This document shows, piece by piece, positions 53,478 through 62,473 of a stretch of 64,000 nucleotides of DNA. This DNA is from Acinetobacter portensis (GTDB taxonomy: Bacteria > Pseudomonadota > Gammaproteobacteria > Pseudomonadales > Moraxellaceae). Made by a program: the position numbers and the translations under genes. Every line of letters starts with the position of its first letter. Position 1 is the first letter of the stretch. The stretch spans positions 1-64,000 of the forward strand of contig NZ_CP096120.1 of NCBI RefSeq assembly GCF_023158935.1, in the 5' to 3' direction. A model generated the notes under the pieces. The model ran no database searches. It was not told where the DNA came from and saw nothing but the letters and a program-made list of their open reading frames with translations.

Positions 53478-54047
53478 TTACTTATATTTAAATGAACAAT
53501 CATCTTCATGATCGTTAATCATTCCTACAGCTTGCATGAATGAATAACAGGTTGTAGGTCCTACAAATTTAAAGCCCTTTTTCTTAAGCTGTTTCGACAT
53601 TAAAACACTGAGTTCGGTTTGTGCAGGTGCTTTTTTATAATCTGGTACATCATTCACAATGGTTTTGTTCTGAACAAAGCTCCATAGCCAAGCAGATACA
53701 TCTTCGCCATTATCTTTCAAATTTTGCCATGCAATTGCATTGTCACGAATAGCTTTTAGTTTTCCAATGTGGCGGATAAGACCTGCATCTTGAACTTTAA
53801 GTTGTAAGTCTTCGTCGCTTAAATTTGCAATGTAAGCAATGGAATGATGAAAGAAATGCTCACGGTAACATTCGCGTTTTTTAAGGACTGTAATCCAAGA
53901 TAAACCCGCTTGTTGACCTTCTAAACACAGCATTTCGAAAAGTTGCTGTTCATCATAAATAGGGCGTCCCCATTCATGATCATGGTAAGCAACATAAAGA
54001 GGGTCGTTGGAGCACCAACCACAGCGTTTTACTGTTAAAGACGTCAT
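53478..54047 (-). CDS. tag: DNA-3-methyladenine glycosylase I
   Basis: Removes 3-methyladenine from alkylated DNA. 189 residues. Seen: RCGWCSNDPLYVAYHDHEWGRP at the N-terminus, GLSWITVLKKRECYREHF, and the C-terminal YSFMQAVGMINDHEDDC; Cys and His zinc ligands are present. Lies upstream of an 81-residue unknown gene's promoter region; GGAGC precedes the ATG. Confidence 0.95.
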   Translation of the reverse strand: MTSLTVKRCGWCSNDPLYVAYHDHEWGRPIYDEQQLFEMLCLEGQQAGLSWITVLKKRECYREHFFHHSIAYIANLSDEDLQLKVQDAGLIRHIGKLKAIRDNAIAWQNLKDNGEDVSAWLWSFVQNKTIVNDVPDYKKAPAQTELSVLMSKQLKKKGFKFVGPTTCYSFMQAVGMINDHEDDCSFKYK

Positions 54048-54087
54048 GGAAATGCTCCATTATTTTTATAATTATTTAAGGCTTAAA

Positions 54088-54333
54088 TTAAAGTTTAAAT
54101 TCAGCCCATTGGTCAGCTTTGTTATCCCAATAGAAAAGTTCAGCTTGTTGAATTTCTTCAAAAGAGATCCAATCGTCTTTACCAACTTTGTCTGAAAAAC
54201 CAGTGCTTATTAATAATGCTTCTTCTGTAATTTCCATGACCCAACCCTGACGACTTTTTCCTGCCACCACAATTTTTTGTTGATTGCCTGATTCAGCAAA
54301 CTCTACCAAACGGTTGATCAACGCTTCTGACAT
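54088..54333 (-). CDS. Small hypothetical protein (81 residues)
   Basis: An acidic 81-residue protein, MSEALINRLVEFAESGNQQK to WDNKADQWAEFKL, with no signal or membrane segment; probably a short beta-rich domain. It lies between tag and the M23 lipoprotein gene on the same strand, 19 bp from the latter, so likely co-transcribed with it. I do not recognise it. Confidence 0.7.
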   Translation of the reverse strand: MSEALINRLVEFAESGNQQKIVVAGKSRQGWVMEITEEALLISTGFSDKVGKDDWISFEEIQQAELFYWDNKADQWAEFKL

Positions 54334-54352
54334 GAATAATTCCTAAAGAAAA

Positions 54353-54892
54353 TTAACGTAAATATGGATAGGGGTTAACAGCACCACGACCTTTGCCACC
54401 TAAATAAATTCCATAATGTAAATGTGGAGCAGTTCTACGGGCGTTACCAGTATTGCCGACATAACCAATTAAATCACCTTTTTTGATGTAATCACCTACG
54501 CGTAAACCACGTTTGTGACCATCTAAATGTGCATAGTAATGCCAACTTCCACTTGGCCCTAAAACCCAAATGACTTTTCCGCCCAAGTTATTATTGCGTA
54601 AATCGGCAATTAAACCTTCTGTTGTGCTAAAAACTTTTGTTCCACGTGGAGCCATAATATCAACCCCTTCGTGTATTCTACCACTGCTTCGAGATGCGCC
54701 CCATGTATCTGTTAAATTATTGCGTTTTATACCCTGAACAGGAACAGGAAGTTGGCTAGGCAAACTCATTTTTTTGAGTTTTTGAACTGTAGCAGGGTTG
54801 AGTGGTTGGCTTGGTTTTTTTGGCGCTGTACTACATGCAGCAAGAAAAATAACAGCAAAAATTAAACTTAAAATAGAGCTAAAGCGGGGCAC
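54353..54892 (-). CDS. M23-family peptidase lipoprotein
   Basis: 179 residues, GTG start with AGGA upstream. The signal peptide ends in lipobox FLAAC (Cys 20). The LytM domain has the zinc motif HEGVD and the HLHYG motif, plus YYAHLD, so it looks catalytically complete. No LysM domain. Probably a peptidoglycan endopeptidase or amidase activator in the envelope. Contains a parS-like site at 54638-54653. Confidence 0.88.
   Translation of the reverse strand: MPRFSSILSLIFAVIFLAACSTAPKKPSQPLNPATVQKLKKMSLPSQLPVPVQGIKRNNLTDTWGASRSSGRIHEGVDIMAPRGTKVFSTTEGLIADLRNNNLGGKVIWVLGPSGSWHYYAHLDGHKRGLRVGDYIKKGDLIGYVGNTGNARRTAPHLHYGIYLGGKGRGAVNPYPYLR
54638..54653. promoter_or_regulatory. parS: parS-like site (in the M23 gene)
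   Basis: TGTTCCACGTGGAGCC differs from the recF parS at one base. It is about 54.6 kb from dnaA. Confidence 0.6.
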
Positions 54893-54945
54893 AATAAATT
54901 CCTGTCTTTTATTTATATAGCGGTTTTAATAATCACCTGACTATG

Positions 54946-55980
54946 TCATAAATTTACGGCAGAGATCAATTTTTTCATGGCAGTTGGAATGCCCATTTGT
55001 GTAGCAATTTGTGATGAATACCAGTTGCCGCCAAGTTCAATTGCTAAATGTTCTTTCAAATCAGCATCTACTTCAAAGCACACAGCCTCTAACAGCCAAG
55101 TAAAGTGGGTGAAGCTATGAGATATTTGGGCTTTTTTAATGACTTTTTTTAAGCCCAAACTTTGCGTTTTTTCTAAAAAATCTATTTCATTTTCAATAAT
55201 TGGTAAGCACCATAATCCGCCCCATAAACCTGAATTAGGGCGCTGTTGCCATAACCATTGATCATTACATTGAATGAGTAATACTTGAGCAGACTTTACG
55301 GGCACCGCTTTTTTAGGTTTTTTGAAAGGTAATTCTGTTTCTAAACCTTGTTGATGTGCTTTGCAGTTTTGCTGCATTGGGCAATATAAACATAATGGCT
55401 TTTTGGGTGTGCAAACAGTTGCACCTAAATCCATAATCGCTTGAGTGTAATCGTGGTTCCGTTCTGTAGGGCATAAATCTTCTGCAATTTGCCACATTGC
55501 ACGTTCATGAACAGGTTTAGATAAATCATCTTCAATCGCTAAAAAGCGTGATAAAACTCGCTTAACATTGCCATCCATAATGACGCCATATTGACGTAAA
55601 CCCAGTGACATTAATGCGCCACCTGTAGAACGACCAATGCCCGGAAGTTCAATCCATTCTTCTAGGTTTTGAGGGAAAGTTCCCTTTTGAGCGACAATTC
55701 CTGCGGCTTTATGCAAATTTCTTGCGCGTGCGTAATAGCCCAAACCTGCCCAATAGGGTGCAACATCATCCCAAGATGCATATCCTAAATCTTCAACCGT
55801 TGGGAATCGCTCAATAAAACGGTCAAAATATTGCAGAACAGTTTTAACCTGAGTCTGTTGCAACATAATTTCAGATACCCAAACTTTGTAAGGATCGTCG
55901 GCAATTTGCCATGGTAAATCATGACGACCATGTTCATCGAACCAAGTTAAAAGGGCATTAGAAAAAGAAAATTCAGACAT
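54946..55980 (-). CDS. mutY: A/G-specific adenine glycosylase MutY
   Basis: Removes adenine mispaired with 8-oxoguanine. 344 residues. Seen: catalytic Glu in EIMLQQTQV, the HhH motif ELPGIGRSTGGAL, catalytic Asp in MDGNVKRVLSRF, [4Fe-4S] cysteines in CTPKKPLCLYCPMQQNC, and a C-terminal NUDIX-like domain with WQQRPNSGLWGGLWCLP. Confidence 0.96.
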   Translation of the reverse strand: MSEFSFSNALLTWFDEHGRHDLPWQIADDPYKVWVSEIMLQQTQVKTVLQYFDRFIERFPTVEDLGYASWDDVAPYWAGLGYYARARNLHKAAGIVAQKGTFPQNLEEWIELPGIGRSTGGALMSLGLRQYGVIMDGNVKRVLSRFLAIEDDLSKPVHERAMWQIAEDLCPTERNHDYTQAIMDLGATVCTPKKPLCLYCPMQQNCKAHQQGLETELPFKKPKKAVPVKSAQVLLIQCNDQWLWQQRPNSGLWGGLWCLPIIENEIDFLEKTQSLGLKKVIKKAQISHSFTHFTWLLEAVCFEVDADLKEHLAIELGGNWYSSQIATQMGIPTAMKKLISAVNL

Positions 55981-56129
55981 AAAATAAGGGCAACATCAAC
56001 TATGGCTGTAGTATAGCGGAATTGTCCAATTAGCCTGAAAATTAAATAGAAGCATCACTATTAAAAGAATGATTTTAGAAATAAAAAAATGGCGCCTAAG
56101 CACCATTTATTTTAAGAAAATTTTAAAAG

Positions 56130-56489
56130 TTAGCCTTGCATTCCCCAACGCGTATCAAGTTTTAAAACTTGACCTTCGTAGCGTGGAATAATATGAATAT
56201 GTAAATGCGCTGAAGTTGAGCCAAAAACTTCACCATCATTAAAGCCTACATGGAAACCTGTAGGTTGATGGCGGATTTGTAATTCATTTCGTGCAAGTTC
56301 TAATAATGTCATCAGATTTTTGCGCTCTTTATCTGTAACATCAAAAAAAGAACTCACATGACGTAGAGGAACAATTACACAATGTCCTTTAGATAGTGCA
56401 TTTGTCTCGGGTAAAATTACACCGAAATCATTTTTCGCAATGATGTCATACTCATCAAAGTTGCAATATATGCAGTTATTTTCAGTCAT
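56130..56489 (-). CDS. HIT-family nucleotide hydrolase/transferase
   Basis: 119 residues. The histidine triad is HLHIHIIPRY. CIYC near the N-terminus (zinc-type variant) and GHCVIVPLRHVSSFFD are typical of HIT proteins such as Hint or diadenosine polyphosphate hydrolases. Substrate unknown. GAGGATG precedes the ATG. Confidence 0.88.
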   Translation of the reverse strand: MTENNCIYCNFDEYDIIAKNDFGVILPETNALSKGHCVIVPLRHVSSFFDVTDKERKNLMTLLELARNELQIRHQPTGFHVGFNDGEVFGSTSAHLHIHIIPRYEGQVLKLDTRWGMQG

Positions 56490-56553
56490 TTGTTCATCCT
56501 CTTTGTATTTTTATTACCTACCTATTTATAAAAATAAAAGGTAGTTTCAAGCA

Positions 56554-57294
56554 TTAAGCTTTTAACTGGTGAGCAAGTAATTCATACATTGCTTCGAGGC
56601 TTTGCTTTTCTGCTTCAGCATTGTAGCCAAGATCTACACCATTGGCTTTGGCTTTTTCATCGGCAAGTGGGTTTGAAAAGCCATGTTTTGCATCTTCAAA
56701 AATAATAACTTCATGATTTACTTTTGCTGCATGCATTTCTTCACGGAACGTAGCAACATCGTCTAAAGAAACCATGCTGTCTAATTCACCATGTAAAACT
56801 AAAATTTCAGCTTGAATTTTGCCTTCTTCAGCAGGTGTTTGAGCCGATAAATTTGCATGGAAAGTTGCAACAGCTTTTAACGGTGCACCTGAACGTGCTA
56901 AATCTAGAATAACTTTACCACCGTAGCAAAAGCCAATAGCGCCAAGTCTTGAGCTATCTACTTCATCTTGTGCCGCTAAAGTTTCTAAAGCTGCTGATGC
57001 ACGTGTCACAATTGTGGTTGAATCTTGAAATGTTTCAGTCATCCATTCATTTGCTTGAGATGCTTCTGAAGTCACTTTCTTTTGACCATACATATCAATT
57101 GCTAAGGCTGCATAACCATTTTCTGCCAATTCACGTGCACGTTGTTCGGTATATTCATTGCGTCCCCACCATTCTGGAGCCACAATTACAGCAGCAACAG
57201 GTGTAGTTGACTCAGGCGCAGCAAAGTAGCCAATTAAGGTAGAACCATCTTTTGCCGTATATTGAATTTCACGTGTTTTAATTACAGAAGCCAT
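56554..57294 (-). CDS. Dienelactone hydrolase-family protein
   Basis: 246 residues from the ATG at 57294 (AAGGA upstream). Alpha/beta-hydrolase with nucleophile Cys in GFCYGGKV, Asp in LHGELDSMV and His in EDAKHGFSNP, so the Cys-Asp-His triad of dienelactone hydrolase is present. Cytoplasmic. The role may be catabolic or detoxifying; substrate unknown. Confidence 0.9.
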   Translation of the reverse strand: MASVIKTREIQYTAKDGSTLIGYFAAPESTTPVAAVIVAPEWWGRNEYTEQRARELAENGYAALAIDMYGQKKVTSEASQANEWMTETFQDSTTIVTRASAALETLAAQDEVDSSRLGAIGFCYGGKVILDLARSGAPLKAVATFHANLSAQTPAEEGKIQAEILVLHGELDSMVSLDDVATFREEMHAAKVNHEVIIFEDAKHGFSNPLADEKAKANGVDLGYNAEAEKQSLEAMYELLAHQLKA

Positions 57295-57420
57295 GCACAA
57301 TCCTTAAAGCATTCATTATGATTAACCTGATTAAAGCATAAAAATATTGCAGATGTTTTGAAAAGCATTAAATGAAATAGAAACAAATGTGAGAAATTAT
57401 TATTTATTAATGATAAATAA

Positions 57421-57451
57421 AAAAAAAGAAGGACATAAGCCCTTCTTTTTT
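57421..57451. terminator. Terminator after the DUF1328 gene
   Basis: The stem AAAGAAGG/CCTTCTTT with T-runs on both strands lies just beyond the DUF1328 gene's stop on the minus strand. Confidence 0.85.
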
Positions 57452-57471
57452 ATTAGATACGAGATTAGATT

Positions 57472-57630
57472 TTAAACTTTTCCACGAGAGAGAAAGCCAA
57501 CAATTGCAAGAATAACTGCCACAACAAGTAGAATTACAGCAAAGTCTTTAGATAAGCCTGCAACACCACCGAAACCTAATAAACTGGCGATGAGAGCGAT
57601 AACAGCGAAAATAATTGCCCAACGAAACAT
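57472..57630 (-). CDS. DUF1328 small membrane protein (YtjA-like)
   Basis: 52 residues: [20 protein letters not shown], then [20 protein letters not shown] and [12 protein letters not shown], two membrane helices around a GGVAG turn, the DUF1328/YtjA pattern. A perfect AAGGAG lies 6 bp before the ATG and a terminator follows. Function unknown; such proteins are often stress-induced. Confidence 0.88.
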   Translation of the reverse strand: MFRWAIIFAVIALIASLLGFGGVAGLSKDFAVILLVVAVILAIVGFLSRGKV

Positions 57631-57817
57631 TAGAATTCTCCTTACGATTTTTTTGATTATGCAATTTAGTATAAAGATGACAATTCCAATAAATGTGATG
57701 TATTTGTTTGTTTTTTGTACTAGCTAAGAATGTTCCTTGGAAACAGGCTCTTCTTTCTTCCTGATCAATTAAGCCTGATATAATGCGATAGCATTTTCTT
57801 TTTTATTACACATTATT

Positions 57818-58270
57818 ATGTCTGAACTATTACGCCCACAATTTTGGAAAAATTATAAATTAGCAGAATTAAATACTGCTGAATGGGAAGCTTTGTGTGA
57901 TGGTTGTGGACTATGTTGTCTAATAAAATTAGAAGACGATGAAACCAATGAAGTTGCCTATACCAGAGTGTCTTGTAAGTTATTAGATTGCAAAACAGGG
58001 CATTGTTCAGACTATTCAAACCGTATTAAGCATGTGCCAGATTGCATTCAACTTACACCAGAAAAATTAGCTAAAATTACGTGGTTACCATCTTCTTGTG
58101 CCTATCAACGTATGAGTGAAGGTAAAAGTTTACCTTCTTGGCACTATTTAAATACAGGTACACGAGAAAGCGTGATTAAAGCAAGAAAATCGGTTGCAGG
58201 TCGCTGTGTTTCAGAAGCTGAAGTCGATGAAGATGAAATTGAAGACTATATTGTGCGTTGGGTTCGCTAA
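57818..58270 (+). CDS. YcgN-family Cys-rich protein (UPF0260)
   Basis: 150 residues. The N-terminal CDGCGLCC (about 27-34) and further cysteines in CKLLDCKTGHCSDY, PDC and SSCAY fit a metal- or Fe-S-binding protein of the YcgN/YkgJ type. Function unknown. Divergent from DUF1328. Confidence 0.88.
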   Translation: MSELLRPQFWKNYKLAELNTAEWEALCDGCGLCCLIKLEDDETNEVAYTRVSCKLLDCKTGHCSDYSNRIKHVPDCIQLTPEKLAKITWLPSSCAYQRMSEGKSLPSWHYLNTGTRESVIKARKSVAGRCVSEAEVDEDEIEDYIVRWVR

Positions 58271-58284
58271 TTTAATGCAACTAT

Positions 58285-58746
58285 TTAATCTAAAGATTTT
58301 AAGAAATCATCTTCAGAAATGACATGAAATCCGTGTTGTTTCAGTAAACATGCAGTTATACCTAAACCTACAATTTTTGTGCCTGAAAATGAGCCATCAT
58401 AAATAAAATTTGTCCCGCAAGATGGGCTATTTTCTTTTAAAACGACTGTAGAAACTTGATGCTTTTGAGCCATTTCTAATGCCTTAAAAGCACCATCAAT
58501 AAAGGCATTTGTTACATCATTTTCTTCAGAATCGATTACTTTTGCTGTGCGATTTAAAACATCTTGAGCGGTTCCACCGATAATTTCTGCGGCTAAACGA
58601 GGCGTGTCTAATCCTCCAGAAACTTCAGGGCATATGGTAATGGCTTGTTGTGTTTGTATTAGTTGAGCGATTTTTTCATAGTTATACGCTTTGCCATCGT
58701 AACGTACAGGAATGTTCGCTAAGCAGGCGCTAATTAAATATTTCAT
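58285..58746 (-). CDS. DUF523 family protein
   Basis: 153 residues with ISACLANIPVRYDGKA at the N-terminus, CPEVSGGLDTPRLAAEI and KENSPSCGTNFIYDG, the conserved cysteine motifs of DUF523. Probably a metal-binding cytoplasmic protein; function unknown. It is convergent with ycgN. Confidence 0.88.
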   Translation of the reverse strand: MKYLISACLANIPVRYDGKAYNYEKIAQLIQTQQAITICPEVSGGLDTPRLAAEIIGGTAQDVLNRTAKVIDSEENDVTNAFIDGAFKALEMAQKHQVSTVVLKENSPSCGTNFIYDGSFSGTKIVGLGITACLLKQHGFHVISEDDFLKSLD

Positions 58747-58854
58747 AAAAATAATGCTTCGTTAAAATGATCGTAAATATTGTGCTGAAAACTGTTGCCT
58801 AGATAGATGAATAACATAGTAGACTAAGTAAAAGCTTAGTAAAGTAATAACAAG

Positions 58855-60120
58855 ATGTCAGATAGCAATATTCCACTTCCTGAACGCTTACGTCCTAGAG
58901 ACTTATCCGAAATTATTGGACAAGACCACCTGCTTGGTTCAGATGCACCTTTACGCCAAATGATTGATCAGGGACATTTACCCTCTATTATTTTTTGGGG
59001 ACCACCAGGCGTTGGAAAAACGACAATAGCCTTATTGCTTGCTCAAGCTATAGATCGACCATTTGTAAGTTTATCTGCGCTGAATACTAGTGTAAAAGAA
59101 TTAAGAGAAGTTATTTCAGATAGTGGCGATTTAATGCCACCAGTGGTTTTTATTGATGAAATTCATCGCTTTAATAAAACACAGCAAGATGCACTTTTGA
59201 ATGCCGTAGAAAAGGGCAAAATTACACTTATTGGTGCAACAACAGAAAATCCATCATTTGAAGTTAATAGTGCATTACTTTCACGTTGTCAGGTTTATAC
59301 CTTAAATGCTTTAAATGAAAATGCGATTCAAACTTTAATTAATCATGCGATTGAAAAAGATCAATTTTTAAAAGATCGTTATATTCAAATTGAAGAATTT
59401 GATGCGCTTATTCAATTTGCAGCAGGTGATGCTCGTAAAGCTTTAAATTTATTAGACTTAATTGCCAGTACATTTGAACCTGATTTAGAAAATATCATCA
59501 CCAATGCAGTGGTTGTAAAAGTTGCACAGCAGAATATTGCGCGTTACGACAAAGCTGGTGAGCAGCATTATGATTTGGTTTCTGCATTTATAAAGTCTAT
59601 TCGTGGCAGTGATCCAGATGGTGCGCTTTATTGGATGGCCCGTATGCTTAAAGGCGGCGAAGATCCTGTATTTATTGCACGTCGTATGCTAATTGCAGCA
59701 TCTGAAGATATTGGTAATTCAAATCCAAATGCACTATTACTTGCAGGTGAATGCTTCCGTTCAGTTCAAGTCATTGGAATGCCAGAATCCCGAATTATTC
59801 TTGGTCAATGTGCAGTGTATTTAGCAACAAGTGCGAAAAGTAATAGCACGTATTTAGCTATTAATAAGGCGATGGATTTAGCAGAAAAAACAGCAAATTT
59901 ACCTGTGCCACTTCATTTACGTAATGCTCCAACAAAGTTAATGAAAGAGCAGGGATATGGTGTCGATTATTTATATCCGCACAATTATCCAGAACATTTT
60001 GTACTACAGGAATATTTGCCACCTGAATTAAAAGGGACAAAATTGTATGAGTCTGCACGTAATAAGCGTGAAGTTGAAGGTGAAAAGTTGCAACAACGAC
60101 GTTGGCAGCAACAGCAATAA
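58855..60120 (+). CDS. rarA: Replication-associated recombination protein RarA (MgsA)
   Basis: AAA+ ATPase that acts at stalled forks. 421 residues. Walker A GPPGVGKTT (about 50-58), Walker B VVFIDEIHRF, sensor ATTENPSF, and the C-terminal tetramerisation part. The ATG follows AATAACAAG with no strong ribosome site. The hairpin after the stop lacks a T-tract on the plus strand, so rarA transcription may run on toward the next gene. Confidence 0.95.
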   Translation: MSDSNIPLPERLRPRDLSEIIGQDHLLGSDAPLRQMIDQGHLPSIIFWGPPGVGKTTIALLLAQAIDRPFVSLSALNTSVKELREVISDSGDLMPPVVFIDEIHRFNKTQQDALLNAVEKGKITLIGATTENPSFEVNSALLSRCQVYTLNALNENAIQTLINHAIEKDQFLKDRYIQIEEFDALIQFAAGDARKALNLLDLIASTFEPDLENIITNAVVVKVAQQNIARYDKAGEQHYDLVSAFIKSIRGSDPDGALYWMARMLKGGEDPVFIARRMLIAASEDIGNSNPNALLLAGECFRSVQVIGMPESRIILGQCAVYLATSAKSNSTYLAINKAMDLAEKTANLPVPLHLRNAPTKLMKEQGYGVDYLYPHNYPEHFVLQEYLPPELKGTKLYESARNKREVEGEKLQQRRWQQQQ

Positions 60121-60243
60121 AAAAAGCCCGTTCCTTGGGGAAACGGGCATAAAATGGATGTTTCTTAGGGAGATTACATCCAGAGGGTAAACTGGTCGGC
60201 AATGTAGAACAAAAACGCTGAGATATTTTCTACATTGCCTTGT
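60120..60243 (-). ncRNA. Candidate minus-strand structured small RNA
   Basis: Three consecutive stems fill the gap after rarA: GGCAATGTAGA/TCTACATTGCC (11 bp, 60198-60239), TGGATGT/ACATCCA (60155-60182) and GCCCGTT/AACGGGC (60126-60148). The last is followed by T6 only on the minus strand, so it terminates minus-strand transcription, yet no minus-strand gene exists here. Loops on that strand are C-rich (TCTCCC, CCCC). TATTAT near 60257 could be a -10. It resembles a trans-acting small RNA; function is inference. Confidence 0.4.
60122..60148 (-). terminator. Minus-strand terminator after rarA
   Basis: The stem GCCCGTT/AACGGGC with an A-run on its left side (plus coordinates) forms a proper T-tract only when read on the minus strand. 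Confidence 0.75.
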
Positions 60244-60469
60244 ATGTAATGAATAATAGAAAAATAAACTTAAAAAGTAAAAATGATCATTTTAATCATC
60301 ATTATGTGTTTATCCGATTATAAAAGAGACTTTTTTAAAGTTTTCCGAATAAAATATTTATTATCAGAAATTTATTTTTTGATTCAATAAGATACAAAAT
60401 CACAACTTTTAAAAATGTTGGATCTTCTTGTTTGGGAATATTCATCATTAAATAAAACTGTATAATAGT

Positions 60470-60486
60470 ATGTTATAACATAACAT
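60470..60486. promoter_or_regulatory. Zur box of the ZnuD-like receptor gene
   Basis: ATGTTATAACATAACAT matches the Zur core ATGTTATA-N-TATAACAT with a single mismatch. It lies just downstream of a TATAAT -10 (60461-60466), so Zur bound with zinc would block transcription. The gene is therefore predicted to be on in zinc limitation. Confidence 0.75.
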
Positions 60487-62393
60487 AAAAAGACAGTAAT
60501 ATGAAAACCGTACCTATGCTATTTCTACTTTTTATTCTTATAGAACAAGTAGAAGCAGAAGAAATTCAATCGGCTCATTCTTTAAAATCTATTAAGCTAA
60601 GTGCGGAAGAAGAATTTAAAAAAGAGCATAAAGTTGAAAAGCAGTTTATTGAAAAAGCGAATACTTTAGGCGATGCCATTAAACATGTTTCAGGTGTGCA
60701 AAGTAGTTCATTTGGTCCAAATTCAGGAGTACCTGTGATTCGTGGTTTGCAAGGTAATCGCGTTGGTGTATTTGAAAATGGAACATCTATTCAAGGGTTA
60801 AATGCCATTAGTGGAAATGTAAATATTCCATTCGATCCAATTTTTACAGAATCTATTAAAATTAATAAATCGAGTAATAGTGTGCGTTATGGAGATCAAT
60901 CTTTAGGTGGGAGTGTTGAAGTAGATAGCGGTTTAATTCCTAAAAAAATTCCAGAAAAATCTCGCGAATTAGATTTGGTTTTAAAAAAAGGTTGGAATAA
61001 TTTTGATGCGAAAGGTCTTAAATTACAACTCAGCAATCAAACAAACTTAGCGACCAATATTCGATTTTCCAGACAAGAAATTAAGTCTTATAAAATTCCA
61101 GGAAAGAGCAAAGCAGATGTTTGTGAAAGTGAAATTTTTAGAAATGGTGGTGTGAATAGTTCTTTGGCAGATGTATGTCAAAAAGATTCAAGAATTAAGA
61201 GTACATATAACAAAGCATCTCAGCCTTATATTGATCGATTTATAACAGATAATCCTGATTATGCAGATGGCGATTTTTCATATTATACCGATAATGCAAC
61301 ATCAACTTTTGGCGGAAAATTATATCAAAATATTGTGAATCCCGATTATGTTCAAGGAACAGAAAGGTTTAAACATGAGAATATTAATAATGATGTGACG
61401 CCAAACTATAATAAAAAGCTAGGTAATAGTTACGCAATTAATGACAACATTGCTTTGGGAACAACGTATTTTCTAGAAAATGGTTATATTGGATTTAGTG
61501 CAGATTATAAAAAGAGTCATTATGGTGTGCCTGGTTTTTCTATGGAAAATAAGTCTTTTCAAACAAACTATGATGATGGTTTACCCGTTGGTGTAAAGAC
61601 TGAACAAAATACATTTTTATTAGATAGTTTGTTTAATCAACCTTTGCCTTTTTTAGATAATATTCAATTTAAAGCTTCTAATTTAGTGAATAAATCAGGT
61701 GAATATATTGGCGCGAGCGAAGCAAATTTATATGAGTTTGAACAAAATTTTGCAGAATTTGTCGTTAAGCAAAAAGAATTAAAATTTTTATCTGGTGAGA
61801 TGGGGCTAAGTTGGGGGCAAAGGGATGTTCATGGAAAAGGATATGCTCGTTATTTACCGAATGTAAAAACTAATAGACAAGCATTTTTCATTCAAGAGAA
61901 ACTTAGTTTTAATCCTATTTATTTTGATGCAGGTTACCGTAAAGAAAAAGTCGAACATCAAATTCAAGATCAAACATTTGTGCTAGCGCGTAACGCAAAT
62001 AATCAAAAATTAGAAAATCGTGATTTTGATTTAACTCAATTTTATGTAGGCGCAGGGCTTAACTGGGGAGAACATGTTCATATTTATGCTAAATATAGCG
62101 AGTCTGAACGAGCACCAGAAATTAACGAATTATATTCAAGTAATCCGCATTACTCTGTTATGACTCAAGAAGAAGGTAATCAAAATTTAGAAAAAGAAAA
62201 AGTGAAAGCTATGGAATTAAATACAGATTTTGCATTTGATCAATCAAGAATTCAGCTTTCTTTGTATCAAATGGATTTTACAAATTATGTATATTTAATG
62301 CATTCAGGGATGGCAATGGGGAATCGTTTACCCTTGAAATATTGGAGACAAACAGATGTTAAAATTGATGGTTTTGAAATTGATTTAAGCTAT

Positions 62394-62402
62394 AAATTTT
62401 TG
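62394..62402. repeat. ISAba1 target-site duplication, left copy
   Basis: AAATTTTTG directly precedes the left inverted repeat and is repeated at 63583-63591. A 9-bp duplication is the size made by ISAba1. Confidence 0.95.
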
Positions 62403-62434
62403 CTCTGTACACGACAAAAATAGATAACTCATTG

Positions 62435-62462
62435 AAATAATGTCACAATAATTGTTTTCTAA
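62435..62462 (-). promoter_or_regulatory. ISAba1 outward promoter
   Basis: On the minus strand, -35 TTAGAA (62462-62457) and -10 TTATTT (62440-62435) with a 16-bp spacer are the known ISAba1 promoter that activates neighbouring genes. Here it fires out of the left end, antisense into the 5' part of the zinc receptor gene. Confidence 0.85.
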
Positions 62463-62473
62463 CGACGAATACT

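Noticed and set aside
57733..57747. TGTTCCTTGGAAACA near ycgN as a parS or SOS-type box
   Set aside because: The central CACGTG is missing, and no known Acinetobacter SOS site has this form.
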